From: Phytophthora quininea
Lineage: Eukaryota > Oomycota > Peronosporomycetes > Peronosporales > Peronosporaceae
NCBI GenBank assembly: GCA_011947345.1
Contig: JAAVTG010000663.1
Location: 1-64,000, forward strand
Reading direction: 5' to 3'
Length of the DNA stretch: 64,000 bases
Under the pieces are notes generated by a model. The model did not search any database and was not told the DNA's origin. It saw only the letters and a list, made by a program, of their open reading frames with translations. Made by a program: the position numbers and the translations under genes. The first letter of the stretch is position 1; each line of letters opens with the position of its first letter. Shown in pieces: positions 30,662 to 42,200 of the stretch.

Positions 30662-31554
30662 ATGGACGTGATCAACAAGCAAGAGTCGGTGGTGGCTTTG
30701 GCTGCTGCTCTGGTAAATGTGCGCGAACTCGACGCTGATTCTAAAGCACCGTTCACTGCCGTTCATGACGCCCTCAAAGATGTTGAGCGCCTTATTTTCC
30801 AACACAAGGAGAACTTCGGTGCCGACTCGGTGCATTTCCAGCAAGGGTGTGAGGAGTTTTGCTACTGAGCAACACACTTCCGATGCAGGCAATGCAGAGA
30901 TTATTACCAGAGGACTCGGTCGCCATGGAGCAGTGTGGGGAGCTGCTATTACGTGCGGAACAGCACACTAGGAGAAGGGGACACCTACGCAACATACCGG
31001 AGCAGCATCATTTGAGTCGACGGCAAGTATTCCGACTGATCACCCTCAACAACCTCGCTTGTCATGCCAAATATGCAGGCAAGCCCGAAATGGCTGTGAA
31101 ATACCTTGAGAAAGTGCTGAAGCTTCAGCTCAAACCCTTCGAGTCCGAAACAAGTCCAACCGCTGCACCGCCAGCCGAGGTCGCTATCACAAGACTAAAT
31201 TTGTGCGCGGTACTATCACAATTACACCGCCACGCTGCAGCTGCGATTCAGGCCAAGGACGCCATAGCCAAACTCACTCAAAATGGAGACAACAACTTTA
31301 GCCCCGAGGTCGCTCAATTGCTACTCGTGGCTCACTATAATTTTGCAGTAGAGCTCGAGCATTTGGGCGACAACGACACAGCATGGCGAAATTACGAACT
31401 CGTCGTCAATGCAGCCGAACGCTACCAAGTTCAGCACGACCTCGTTGGAAGCGTTCGAGAGATTCTTAGTCGAGGTTCTGTACGAAATAGGTCGATTGAA
31501 AGAGCACCTCTTTCACCACGGGCTCGAACCCCACGTCGACTGGGCACCAAGTAA
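30662..31554 (+). CDS. TPR-repeat protein of unknown function
   Basis: About 297 aa after one base is restored near 30862, where ...GCEEFCY stops and the adjacent frame continues with LPMQAMQRLLPEDS. Three TPR-like helix pairs are visible: LNNLACHAKYAGKPEMAVKY, RLNLCAVLSQLHRHAAAAIQ and AHYNFAVELEHLGDNDTAWR. TPRs are protein-binding scaffolds; no catalytic domain is present. The C-terminus is Arg/Ser-rich. The start ATG 30662 (MDVINKQESVVALAAAL) fits the helical N-terminus. A second frame change around 30960-31010 is possible, where the sequence looks poorly conserved. It is in the same orientation as the next gene, 92 bp downstream. Confidence 0.7.
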
Positions 31555-31629
31555 AATATACGTTTTGACCTCGAGCATTTCTTGCGCTAAGAACCATCCT
31601 CTATTTTTGAGCATGAGATGTCCACACAC

Positions 31630-31636
31630 TCATTTC
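31630..31636 (+). promoter_or_regulatory. Oomycete Inr-like element
   Basis: TCATTTC (YCAYTYY) in the context CTCATTTCCGG, 11 nt before ATG 31647. It supports a separate transcript for the downstream gene rather than a fusion with the TPR gene. Confidence 0.45.
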
Positions 31637-31646
31637 CGGCACTACG

Positions 31647-33849
31647 ATGGTCGGTGACGACGACATCGATGAGGCTGCAATGTCTGGAATTCCAGCTCTT
31701 CAACTTGACAGTAGCGCGGATGAAGAGCAACCTTGTCAGCTATATGCATTGATTGCCCACAGTGTGGCGACGGAAACAGTCGACGCTGCTGTCCAAGAAG
31801 CAATGCAAGATGTGTCTTTAGCAGTCGCTCGGGCAACAGAGTGGCTAGCGGAGGCTGTGGGTGGCGAACTAATATCTGAAGCAGTGATTGCTGTGAGCCC
31901 ACGCACAAGTCCGTCCAATGCTTTGGCGACAGAGGACCCACTTTTGAGGATGCGCATCGCCCACAGGAGAAAGCAGTCCCCATCTCTGCTTTCAAGTACT
32001 AACGGAAATTGCTCACGAGCTCGCCACAGCAACCGTCGAACATGTGACAGGAGAAGCGTTGAATGCTGTGGTCCGAGCTGTCGAAAATGCTACCGAGTGG
32101 ATGACGCAGGCAGTCCTCAACGAAGTCGTCTCTGAGGCGGTGGCTCCGGATGAAGTTGTTTCGGCAACTCTGAGTCCCAGTGAAGAGTTCGCTGTTCAAG
32201 ACGCTACGGCGAGGCTTACTGAGGCTCTACGGTGTGAAATAGTAGCCCGTGCCGTTGTAACCTCCACTCCACCAAGCAATAACCCTTTTGATCTGGAGAA
32301 ACAGGGTGAAGAGAACCCTCCAGCAGAAACCAAAGCCATTCAGGTCGTTCCGCAGAGTTCTCTTCAAGGCCACCATCCCTCGGTGGCCGAAATTAGTGCC
32401 CTTGCGAAGGCAACGGTTGATGCGGCACTTAGCTGTGCCATACAAAATTTATCCCAAGCTATTGACGATGCCAGTCGGAGTCGGTGGTTGACTCGAGCTG
32501 TCCCGGAGGAAGAGCTTGCCCAGGCAGTAACCAATTCATCACTCGGTGATGACTTGCAAATTGATGACACGGAGAAATTTGACAACGATGTAAACGACTT
32601 CGACAAGCTACCCGAGCAAGCACCTCCGAGCCCCGAGCCCGTTCATATATCAATGCTAAAACTTCCGCAGCCAATTTCTGGCACTGAAGCTGTTGCAAAA
32701 TGCCACGAGATCGCTGAGCCGTTCGTAGACGAATTCGTGTTATCTGCAATTCAGAAAGCACTTACTCCGCATTTGCCTGAGCCTCAGGACGAAGGCGATG
32801 AAGAGTATGAAGACGACTACACACCAATTACAACGCCCACCGCGGAGGAAAAGCCTCAACAAATGCCAGTTTTACCAGTGTCAACTCCGAAAGCGGCGTC
32901 GGCACCAGCTTCAGAGGAATCACCAACTTTACCTGTCGCCACTCCCGAGGGAGAGTCCGAGTTGTTATCTGCAGCTAGGGCGACCCCACCTGATTCGAAG
33001 CCGTCTTCAAGGTAAGGGCTTAGACTTCCTCCACTGAGCGTCCCATTTATTTATTTTTGCATGACAGACGGATGAGTCCAAGTATGAGCAAACGTGGGCT
33101 AGGCACTCCAAGATCCCTCGATACCCAGCCAACATCTGCACCAGCATCAATGCCTTCGCCTCAAATCGTCGTCGACTCACCAGCACTGCTTTCGGAACCC
33201 GAGCCACCCCAATCAGTCTTACCGCCGTTAATTCTGCTCGGAACCCCACCCAGCAGGTCGAAGCAACACAAAGCACCTCGCAAGACTCAACGTCAAACTG
33301 CGCCATCGGACTCCCCGAGATTCTAGTTTTCAATCGGAAACCCCACGAGCAACGACCACTTCCAGTCCAAGAATGAATAAGAACTCATCTCGAGCATCCA
33401 TTGCGGTGGAATTGACACCAGTATCTTCCGCGCGGGCAGCAGTATTAATTTACGCCCAGCAACCGCTGTCATCACGTCGGTGCGCTCACCACCACCACAA
33501 GCACAAACCGAAAATGATGCAGGATTCATCCTCACAAACATCGCCACCACCAACTCCAACTCCAATGCACTCGGCATCGTCACTCCAAGCCCACCAACTG
33601 TCACCAACACAAATACCACGCAAGACTCACTCACCTCGTGATACCTCCCTGCCGGAAATTGGAAACGACACCAAGCTTGTGCCGCTGACGAAAGCTGAAG
33701 TGCCTGCTAGTCCACCGAAATCTAGCAAGAAGCACAACCCCACCACGGGCACCGAAGCAATGGTGGAGGTGGCGGCGGTGTCCTGTCACCTAATAAACGA
33801 TCTGGGTATTGCCAACGATGCACCTTCGAAGGCAGGTCCTGCAAGATAA
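31647..33849 (+). CDS. Repeat-containing acidic then Ser/Pro-rich protein, unknown function
   Basis: About 714 aa, not recognised. The first two-thirds contain diverged helical units of about 60 aa with an ATEWL--AV--E--SEAV core: ARATEWLAEAVGGELISEAV, ENATEWMTQAVLNEVVSEAV, then looser copies (DATARLTEALRCEIVARAV, SRSRWLTRAVPEEELAQAV). An acidic stretch (EDEGDEEYEDDY-like) and a long Ser/Thr/Pro/Lys-rich tail follow, probably disordered. A 56-bp intron (33012-33067) joins ...PSSR to MSPSMSKRG. Frame changes near 31955 and 33315 each amount to one extra base. The repeat pattern resembles tandem amphipathic helices; there is no signal peptide or membrane segment. Confidence 0.6.
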
Positions 33850-33993
33850 ACGACTGCTTGAAGCATCAGGTCCTCCCTCAAGTAACTCACGCAACGAAGT
33901 AGCTATACCAAACGAATCCATTAGATAATAAAAAGCAACTGAAACGCGAGATATACATCAGTCCCGTAGTCGCCTTTGCCCTGCGCTGCCAGT

Positions 33994-36900
33994 CTAAGCC
34001 AACTCGAACAGACCCTCGACTTCCAACTCACGGATGCGCGCTAGGTTCGCCTCTAGCACGGCGTGATCCTTGTGCGTAAGCATGATGCTACCAGGCGTCG
34101 TGAACATGTCCACTGTCTGGCGAACATTGTCTCCTGGCGCAACAAAAATCTCCTTTTGAGGAAGGCTGGCAACTTCTCGATCTCTGCAATGCCTGGCGTG
34201 CTCTTCAGAACGCCGTTCTTGTATGACACTAGCATAGCTTCACAGCCATACGCCAGGAGCTTCCTCGGTCGATCCGGAAGCTTAGCGAACGCCTCCGCAT
34301 CCAGAATGCTGTCCACAGACGCGTCCACTTGGTTGTAGCCCACGCAAATATTGGCGATTGGTACCCACGCTCCTTCTCCACCGTGACAGCGAGAACCGAC
34401 TTCGATCAGCACTGGCGCGCCGCGGCAGAACTTCACTTCCCGTGTGCAGGCCCATTACGGATTCCCAAGGCATCCAGCACTTGGAATTGGTAGTCAATCA
34501 ACTCGTTGACGATGCCTTCAGCGGGAACTAGGGACAGCCCAAAGTAAACGAAGGCTGCATCGTTCACGCGACGCTTATCGTACTTCCAAATGGCCGTCAC
34601 CTTATGCTCGCCATTGCGACTGGCCGTATCCACCACGTACTCGTCGCCCTCGAGGTACTCCTGCAACAGAACTGCTTCGTTCTTGAGGCCAAGGCCGTTT
34701 ATCTTGCCCAGAATGCCTTCAAACGTGCGCTGTGCCTCGTCCATCGACAAGCACAGCACCACATCCTCGGTGCCAGCGCTCTCCAGAGGCTTGAGGACCA
34801 CCTCGAAGGGCTCAGGCTTGAGATCCTGCGTGATGAAGGCCTCAGCCTCGGCCCACGTCGTTGCCTTCACTTGCTTGACGGCTCGCACACCATGCGCACG
34901 CAGCGTTTCGCCCATCAAATACTTGTCGCGTCGTGCGTTCGAGTGTTCCATGGCATTACCCTCCTGACCCAGTGCATCCGACAGGGCGTCCGCCAGCTTC
35001 ACACCCAATTCGGCGCCGGCGAACACTGCACATACCGAAGACTTCTTGTCGCTTTGCTTACTTTGTGTTGAGGCAACCTCCTTCGCTGCCTTTCGAACAG
35101 CGCTAACCGTCTTCTCCACGCTGCCTTCATACGCGACGGTGGCAGCAAAAGCCAGTGATAGTCCTTCCGGCACTAAACTCGCAACACTCTCGATATTCTC
35201 CAAGTGATCGCTGTAGACGCAAATGCAGTCGTATCCTCTTGCCATAAGCTGATGAGCCAGCACAGCACCGGTGGAAAAGGGGTCCACGACAACGACCGTG
35301 CCACGGGATCCCTCCAATTCTGTCTCGGCTTCAGCCTCTACTGCATACAGACCCTTGTGTTCCAGTTCGCGAATGCGCTCGTAGTCGCGCCTTAGCTGTT
35401 CCTCGTCTTCGTTGACCATGATTACGCTGCCCGGAGTCGTGAACATATCCACCGTCGTCTTTAGTTGCTCTCCTACATGCGTAAACCACAGGGTTGATAC
35501 CGTCGAAGGCAGCTTCTCCAGTTCCTCCTTGCCCGGGTATCCTGCCAGCTTGCCGGTCTCATACGTCACCAGCATAGCCTCGCAGCCGTGCGATTTGAGC
35601 TTCCGTGGACGGTCAGGGAGGCGGTTGAAGGCTTCCTCATCCAGGAACGAGTCGATCGATGCCTCGACGTGGTTGTATCCCAAGCAGGGAGTCACGATAG
35701 GCAGGTACGAGCCGGAGCCGCCATGGCAGCGCGATCCGATCTCCACGAGGCATGGTTCACCGCGCACAACTTTGACTTCAGCGTGGGCCGGACCGTGCGC
35801 GATCTCCAGGGCATCGAGGACCTTCAGCACGTAGTTGGCGACCTTTTCCAGAAGCGATCCATCGGGGCGGCACGCAATAACACGCCGTAGTATACGAATG
35901 GAGCACCGTTGACTGCACGCTTGTCGTACTCCCAGAGCGCCACGACCTTGTGGATACCATTGCGACTCACCGTGTCTACTACGTACTCCGTACCTTCCAG
36001 ATACTCCTGGACCAATGTGGACTGGTTTTCCAACCCAAGACCGTTGATCTTGCCCTGAATGCTGCCGAATGCCGCACGCACCTCGTCCATCGAGTGGCAG
36101 AGCGTCACATCATCGCTGCCAGCGCTCTCCACGGGCTTGACGATGACTTTGAAGTCCCCACCCTTGAGCTGTGGCACCAGCTCCTTCTTGACGAAGGTCT
36201 CGACCTGCGACCATTTGGTGGCCGACACTTGTCCGACGGCTCGCAGTCCCGCCGCGCGCACCTTCTCGCCCATGAGGAACTTGTTGCGTCTGGCAGCCGA
36301 CCCTTTCGTGCCGTTGGTGGTCAGGCCGAACTTCTCCTGCAGCTTGTCCGCCAGTAGCACACCCGTCTCAGCGCCGGGCATGATGGCGACGATGTCGACG
36401 TTCTTGACCTTCTTGAGCGCCTCTACTGTGTCGTCCACCGCCCTGAGCTCGTCCTTCCTCTCCACGTCTCCGTCGTGATACAGGATGGCCGGGAACTTCT
36501 TCCAGAGCTCCTTGGGGACGTGCTCGATGCGCTCCTCCGTCACCTTGAGCGTGTCCGAGAACTGACAGACCACAGTGTATCCTCTGTCCATGAGCTTCTG
36601 GGCCAGCGTCATGCCCGTCGAGTACGGGTCCACGACCACCACGGCCTCCTGGTGCTCCTGCTCGCCCTCGGCGATGCGGAACAAGTTGCGCTCGGCGCTC
36701 GAGCTCACGCGCGTCTCCTGGGCGTTGAAGAAGCGGCGGTGCAGCACGTCCGCGGCCGTCAGCAGCTGCTTCTGCGAGCGCAGTCGCGGGTCGTACGTGG
36801 CGGCGCGCTGCAGCGGCCGGAAGCCCGACAGGTCGCCCGTGCCCAGCGTCACGCGGTTGGCGCGGGACATGGCGCCTGCCCGGAGGTGCACGCGCTCGTC

Positions 36901-37060
36901 GAAAGTGACGGCGCGCTGGTCAGCCGAGAGGACGCGGAAGGACGGCTGCTTGGCGGCGGCTGCCTGCGGGGACTGGGGCTCCAGCGGGGCCGGGAGGCGC
37001 CACGGCCTCTTTCGGGGCGTCCTGGCTCTCTGAGGCTTCTTTGGCGGCGACGTTCCCCAT
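33994..37060 (-). CDS. Double ATP-grasp protein (two tandem ligase-like modules)
   Basis: About 1,022 aa after correction. Two homologous modules lie in one polypeptide. Module 1 (about 36.6-35.4 kb) starts VVVVDPYSTGMTLAQKLMDR, and module 2 (about 35.3-34.0 kb) starts VVVVDPFSTGAVLAHQLMAR. Each has the ATP-grasp features: K-[VP]-ESAG-[DE]DV, LVQEYLEG-EYVVD, and the metal-binding GSRCHGG region. The modules are joined without a break through IRELEHKGLYAVE, so fusion is real. ATP-grasp enzymes ligate a carboxylate to an amine or thiol through acyl phosphate; the substrate is unknown. ATG 37060 gives MGNVAAKE, a possible myristoylation site. Frame changes lie near 36960, 35868, 34437 and 34157. 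The true stop is at 33994-33996. Confidence 0.8.
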
Positions 37061-37885
37061 GGCGAGGCGAGCGAAACGAGCGGCGACCTGTGCAGTGCGT
37101 GGCGAATTGGAGACTGAGAAATCCTTCGATGGTTGAAGCTAAAAACTGTTTTGTTGTACTGAAGTTTGTATGGCGCGAAAAAGGACGCACTGACGCACGC
37201 ACGGCTCGGGATTTCGGAACCGTCGCAGGGGACCACTCGATTGATGGCAGGAAGAGGTTGGCTGGCTGGCACTGCTTGCTCTGCTTGCCAGTCGGTGGTG
37301 GCGGCGATGAATCGAGCGTAGCGGTGGCAATGAGCGCTCTGCTTGGACTTTCGCTGCCGCTTGCAGTTCTTTCGGTGTAGATGCACGTCACGTCACGGAA
37401 CGCGTTGAAGATTTGCAATTCCTGTTTAGCAGGAAGCCTGCTGCAGCACGAGCCTGCCGAGCTGACAGAGCCCCGTGTGCCGCCACGGTTGCCACTGGTC
37501 AGAGGTGCGGAGCTCGTCTACTGACAGTGTGCAACTGCCGCAAGTGCGGAGACCGAGGTACCTTGGGCCGGACCTTGGCCAACACCGGACGGCAACGAAA
37601 GCTTTGGATCAAAGCTTTTGGAACGAACCGCGTTGGCGCTTGTCTGCGACTTTGGCTTGGTCGTGCACTTCCTCACGTGTTGGGCATGGTGTCGACTGTT
37701 CGCTTACGTCTCACAAGCTCAAAGCTTGCTACCGGTACTGCCACTAGCGACGATGGCATGATTGTTTGCTGGACTCGTTTGACGGATGACTGGACACGCG
37801 GCGATCAGACCCGCGTGGTCAACAGGAATTGTGCTAAGCGAGCGCTTCGGCACGCCTCGAAGGAAGGGCTTCTGAGCATTGTAAT
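37061..37885. other. Region without a supportable gene
   Basis: 825 bp upstream of the ATP-grasp gene. A plus-strand ORF at 37413-38006 is Cys- and Arg-rich but has no domain, and its 3' end is antisense to the effector-like peptide. I see no RNA gene or repeat other than the shared 45-bp sequence just beyond. Confidence 0.4.
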
Positions 37886-38056
37886 TCACACCCCATGGTT
37901 TGCCTTGGCCTTTGAAAAGCTTTCGCCTCGATCTTCACGGTACATTCGACGCACTCCGTGTGTGCGGGTACTCACCTTCGGTTTGGTCGCGTCGACAGCG
38001 TCGTAGCTCATGAAATAGATAGCCGTGACTGCCAGTAGAACGTAGATAACACGCAT
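37886..38056 (-). CDS. RXLR-like secreted peptide with degenerate motif (possibly truncated effector)
   Basis: 56 residues from ATG 38056. The signal peptide is MRVIYVLLAVTAIYF with cleavage near DAVDA|T. Then comes a short linker and RRMYREDRGE, which occupies the place of the RXLR-dEER motif of oomycete effectors; RMYR has Tyr instead of Leu. The ORF stops 15 residues later, so no effector domain is encoded, and the downstream minus frames are full of stops. Signal peptide style (MRV-YVLL-A, DAV-A) matches RXLR effectors well. Either a decayed effector or a mini-effector. Part of it (37922-37966) is repeated at the COMM-domain gene. Confidence 0.5.
   Translation of the reverse strand: MRVIYVLLAVTAIYFMSYDAVDATKPKVSTRTHGVRRMYREDRGESFSKAKANHGV
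37922..37966 (-). repeat. 45-bp sequence shared with 17818-17862
   Basis: Here it encodes the THGVRRMYREDRGE segment of the RXLR-like peptide. Three transitions distinguish it from the copy at the COMM-domain gene. Confidence 0.7.
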
Positions 38057-38548
38057 GCCTGAGACTTGTCGAGACTCCCCGAGGCAAAAGCCAGAATGGG
38101 CCTTCGCAAGCAGCATTGCCGATCCCACGGTTTTCCTTGCGAACAATCCTCACAGCAGACCACGAGGCAGACAGAACCTTTCTGGCGGGCATTTGTATCG
38201 ATCGTCCGGCACATTGGTAAGATCGTCACCCAGCTGTGATAACTCTCGGCTTGTGTGTTGATGTCAACTACTAAAACGTGAGGTCGCATGGTGATTCATT
38301 CGCCAAGTTGAGGTCTTACGGCAACAATGGCGCGGAAGTGTTATCAACGGCTGGAAGAAGGGATTGATAGCCAGCCAATTGATAACGAGGAACATCTCCA
38401 GATCACGGTTGACATGTTCAAGTCCAGCCATCGTTCTCTTGGCGATGGGTTTCATCTTCGGGGTGCTTCGGTTGACAAGCATACCACATCGCATGGCTAT
38501 TGTTGCCCTCGTAAAGCGGTTTTCCAGCTCACTCTCGTTCACTCGCTC
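38057..38548. other. Region without a confident gene
   Basis: About 490 bp. A 117-codon minus ORF (38264-38617) contains RFTRATIAMRCGMLVNRSTP and AKRTMAGLEHVNRDLEMF, which looks somewhat protein-like, but it overlaps the promoter and leader of the plus-strand secreted protein and has no known motif. Confidence 0.35.
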
Positions 38549-38555
38549 CATTCTC
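38549..38555 (+). promoter_or_regulatory. Oomycete Inr-like element with flanking region
   Basis: CCATTCT (YCAYTYY) within GCTCCATTCTCACTTCTG, close to the oomycete Inr-FPR arrangement, 54 nt before ATG 38610. Confidence 0.5.
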
Positions 38556-38609
38556 ACTTCTGAATTTGCCAACATCCAGTTCCACTTCTCTTCTACCACC
38601 ACCAAGACC

Positions 38610-39141
38610 ATGTTCAAGGCCTTCGTCTTCGCGATTGCGCTCGCTACCGTCGCTGGTTCAGCTCACGCCAGCTGGGCTGAAGGTGACAGCGAGGCCAGTA
38701 TCAGTGCCGAGGGAGATTACTGTGCCGAAGGTGAGGACGAAATGAGCGTCCAGGGTGTTGATGGCTACTTCTGCGTCGACGGTTCTGGTTGCGCCGGACG
38801 CAACTCCACGGGACTCTGCCCCGAAGCAGGACGGTCTAGACTTTGGCTCGTACTGTGATCTGGTCGAGGCTGACGTCTATGGCTGCAAGCCGTATTTGGA
38901 TGAGCTGCTCACTCGGTCGACGAAGATCTACGATCAACCCAGGGACTGCACGGGGAACATCGCAGGTGAATACCCTGTTAGCGTTCAAGATGCAGACGGG
39001 AGCTTTTGCTCTGCCGGCCCTGTGTGCTCGGGAAAAATTGCGGGCAACTGCCCCGGTGCTCAGAATGGCCTGCCCAACGGCTCTGTTTGTGTCGTGATCA
39101 AGACTGGGGTCTTCGGTTGTGCGCTTCCTCCAAGCGTGTAA
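38610..39141 (+). CDS. Cysteine-rich secreted protein (family A, member 1)
   Basis: About 176 aa after removal of one C from the C4 run near 38818-38821. The signal peptide is MFKAFVFAIALATVAGSAHA. The mature part has regularly spaced cysteines: FCVDGSGCAGRNSTGLCP, LDFGSYCDLVEADVYGCKPY, RDCTGNIAGEYPVSVQDADG, then FCSAGPVCSGKIAGNCPGAQ and CVVIKTGVFGC. The two halves look like a duplicated unit of the form FC...C...G-CP...G-[SV]C...GC. The same unit occurs at 53.6-54.2 kb, so this is a family. No known domain is recognised. Secretion and disulfides suggest an apoplastic or wall role; no function is claimed. Confidence 0.8.
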
Positions 39142-39232
39142 GTTCGACAGGAGTAGAATCCTTTCTAAAGGGAAAATACTACCAACTGCTTGATTACCAC
39201 GTCTCGCTCTCCATTCGCTTTTATACTTCTCC

Positions 39233-42200
39233 CTAGCGCTTTTGGCTGTTGATGAAGCGCAGCGCAAGCAGAGCGAGTAGGCGGAACAGCACGATATAGC
39301 CCAACACGACAGCAAAGTTGGTCCAGATGTCGTCGTGCTTCATGTCGAAAACGATTTCCGTGAACTGTTTGACAGTAACCGCACCCGTTGTTATAGGCGC
39401 GTTTTCTAGCGGCTTGCATCCCAGCTCGGAATGGACTCCACTCCAAGTGTCCGTGTTTTCATCGTAGACTGGTTCCTCAGAGCAATCAGCGAACACAAGC
39501 GCTGCGAGGATGGCCAGCGAGAACCGCTGCGGTGTGATCTTGTAGAGCCATTTGTAACCAGCTGGAACGAGGTTCGCTGGCGGACTGAAGCCCATGAACA
39601 GGAAGAAGATACAGTTGACCAGCACCCCGATGATCGCTGCGACCTCCTCACTGGGGAGTGCGTACACAAACATTTGGCCCATGTAGGTCAGCATGAGAAT
39701 GAGTAGCGACGTGTTCACCCAGTAGAGCAAGAATGTGCTGAAACCAGTGAAGTGCACCATGGGAAAGAAGATTGCAGTGAACAAGAACGAGCTACTGAAG
39801 ACGTACGGGATCTCCACAATCGACGCTCCCACGAAATACCAAAAGGCGTTGTAGGTCTGGGTTGCACGCTCGCGGTAGAAAGCGGGACGATCGGCTGATG
39901 TCACCGACAAAACGCACTGAAAAGAGATCATCCCCATGAACAACGTCACCATGAAAATCATCCCCATGCCCGAATTAAGGCCCTGGTATGTCGAGTAGTC
40001 GGCCTCGCGAAATGTCACTCCAAACATTAACGATAAAACCAAAGCCATCCCCAGGCGCGTGAGATTGTACGTGGGGGTGCGCCAGTACATATCAAAGAAT
40101 CGCTTAGTGAGGAAAGTAAACTGTGTGAACGACGAGGCTGCTCGTTTCTTGGCAAACAGCATTTCCGGGGAAACGCTTGACGGGATGCCGACGCCCTCTC
40201 GATTCATCACATCATCAAGTTGGGCTCGGTTCACGCTCGTATTGAAGGTTGCCACGAAGTCGATGTCTGTTACGTCATCATGCAGCACCCCCGCCCCGAT
40301 GCACTCGAGCATCCATGTAGCAGGGTTGTATTTTGATGGCAACGGCGATATACCAGGCAATGCTTCAAAGTAGTCCACCAGGTTCTGGCACTTATACCCT
40401 AAGTCCCCGAAGAAAACAGTCTCGCCTCCGCGCTTGAGCAGCAGCAAGCTGTCAAAAAGGAAAAATATCTCGGATGACGGCTGGTGAATGGTGCATACAA
40501 TGGTTCGTCCCGAGTTTGCTACTTTTCGTACACCATCCATGATGAGCTTTGCGGATCGAGCGTCAAGACCACTTGTAGGCTCATCCAGAAACAACACGCT
40601 CGGTTGAGCTGCCAACTCGACACCAATCGTCAGCCGCTTCATCTGCTCTGTGGAGCTGCCGCGGATGATTTGGTCAGCTATTTCCCACATGTCCAAGAGA
40701 GTGAGGCACTCATTTACCGAGTCGTACTTGACGCGATCTGGGACCCCGCTGTCCTGCCGCAAGAACGCGCTGAAAGTGAGGGCTTCTCGGATTGTTGCCG
40801 CTTCTGAGTGCATATCCATTTGCTCGCAGTACCCTGTGCAGCGTCGGATCGCCAAATTGTTTGCTTCGTATCCGTTCAAGAGTATTTCACCCGAAATGAG
40901 GCCGCCAGTTTTGCGGTTGGCGATGACGTCCATCAAAGTTGTTTTCCCTGCACCAGATGCCCCCATCAACGCCGTCATTCGTCCTGGTAGCGCATACCCA
41001 CTCACACCTCGAAGAAGTTCAATCGATTCCTTCGGGTTTGACGGCTTTGACACCGAATAGTGCAAGTCTCGGAAAGCTAAAGTAACTGGGATAAACGAAG
41101 TGGTTGACGGTACAACATCAATAATTGCTTCCTTGGGAGACTTTGACACTGCTTTAGGAGTGGTCGCAAGCGCGTATGCAGTCTCGACTTTATCGTCTTC
41201 AGTGTTTATTGGTACTGCATCGCCCTCCGATTCGATAGACACCCCAATTTTCTCTGGTGCTTCGTAGCGTAGGTATTCCAGCGAGAAATATCCCAGTGCT
41301 ACACAGCCAACATAAAACACTGCCAAGTAGATTATGCAGTACACGACCCAGACTTTCTCCGTTTTGAAGTCGAATAATTGCAGATAGTACTCGCCCATTC
41401 GAAGCCCGCCGAAATTGTTGCAATAGTCGATGTCTCCGTACTGACAAACATCCAAATCTGCCGACCTGTACTCGATGACAGCAAGCGCACGCAACGTCCA
41501 GGAGACTGGAGAGATCCAATAAAGCCAGGTGAAGTAGCTTGGAATTTGGCTCTCCGTGATGATAAAACCCGCAAAGACGATGAAGATGAGAGTTGAAACC
41601 ATGGAGATTGGCGTGGCGATATTAATGTCTGGTGCTGCAGCTGTAAGCGAGAAGTAAAACGACCCCAGGGCCACGTTCGTCATGAAGAGCACGATCAGGA
41701 AGAGAACAAACTCGCTCGCATGTGAAACAAATCCACACATCCAGTAGACTAGCGTCCCAAAACCAGCGTCTCGGCCACGCAAAGTGGCAACATGCAAGCC
41801 ATATTCGCCAACACAAAGGACGACGTGCGGAAGAAATTGGCACCGCGTTGTTTGTAGAAAACTTCGCGGGCTGCAATAAATGTCGGAAGCTGCGACGACT
41901 GACCGAGTGACAGGAACAATGAAGCCGCGAAAATGATCCCAATCACGACCTGGATCTCTGTGGGATCAAACTGGTAGAACGTCGAGGCGTAGAGTAATCC
42001 CATCACAGTGATCATGAGTCCACGTCCGATGATGTACGGCTTGTTGCGTATCGTGATGAGCATCTGCCGTCTGAGCAGCGTCATGGTATTTTGCCAGAAC
42101 GACTGATGAAATTCAGGCATCGGGGTCATGTGTTGGCCAACTAGTTCAAGCAGCGTCCGGTGAGGTGGCTCTGCTAAGGCTTGCAAAGTTGCTTTGTAAA

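Noticed and set aside
36475..37380. 301-codon plus-strand ORF over the ATP-grasp N-terminus
   Set aside because: Antisense shadow without domains; the minus strand has conserved ATP-grasp motifs.
37413..38006. 197-codon plus-strand Cys/Arg-rich ORF
   Set aside because: No signal peptide or domain, no regular Cys spacing, and it overlaps the RXLR-like peptide on the other strand.
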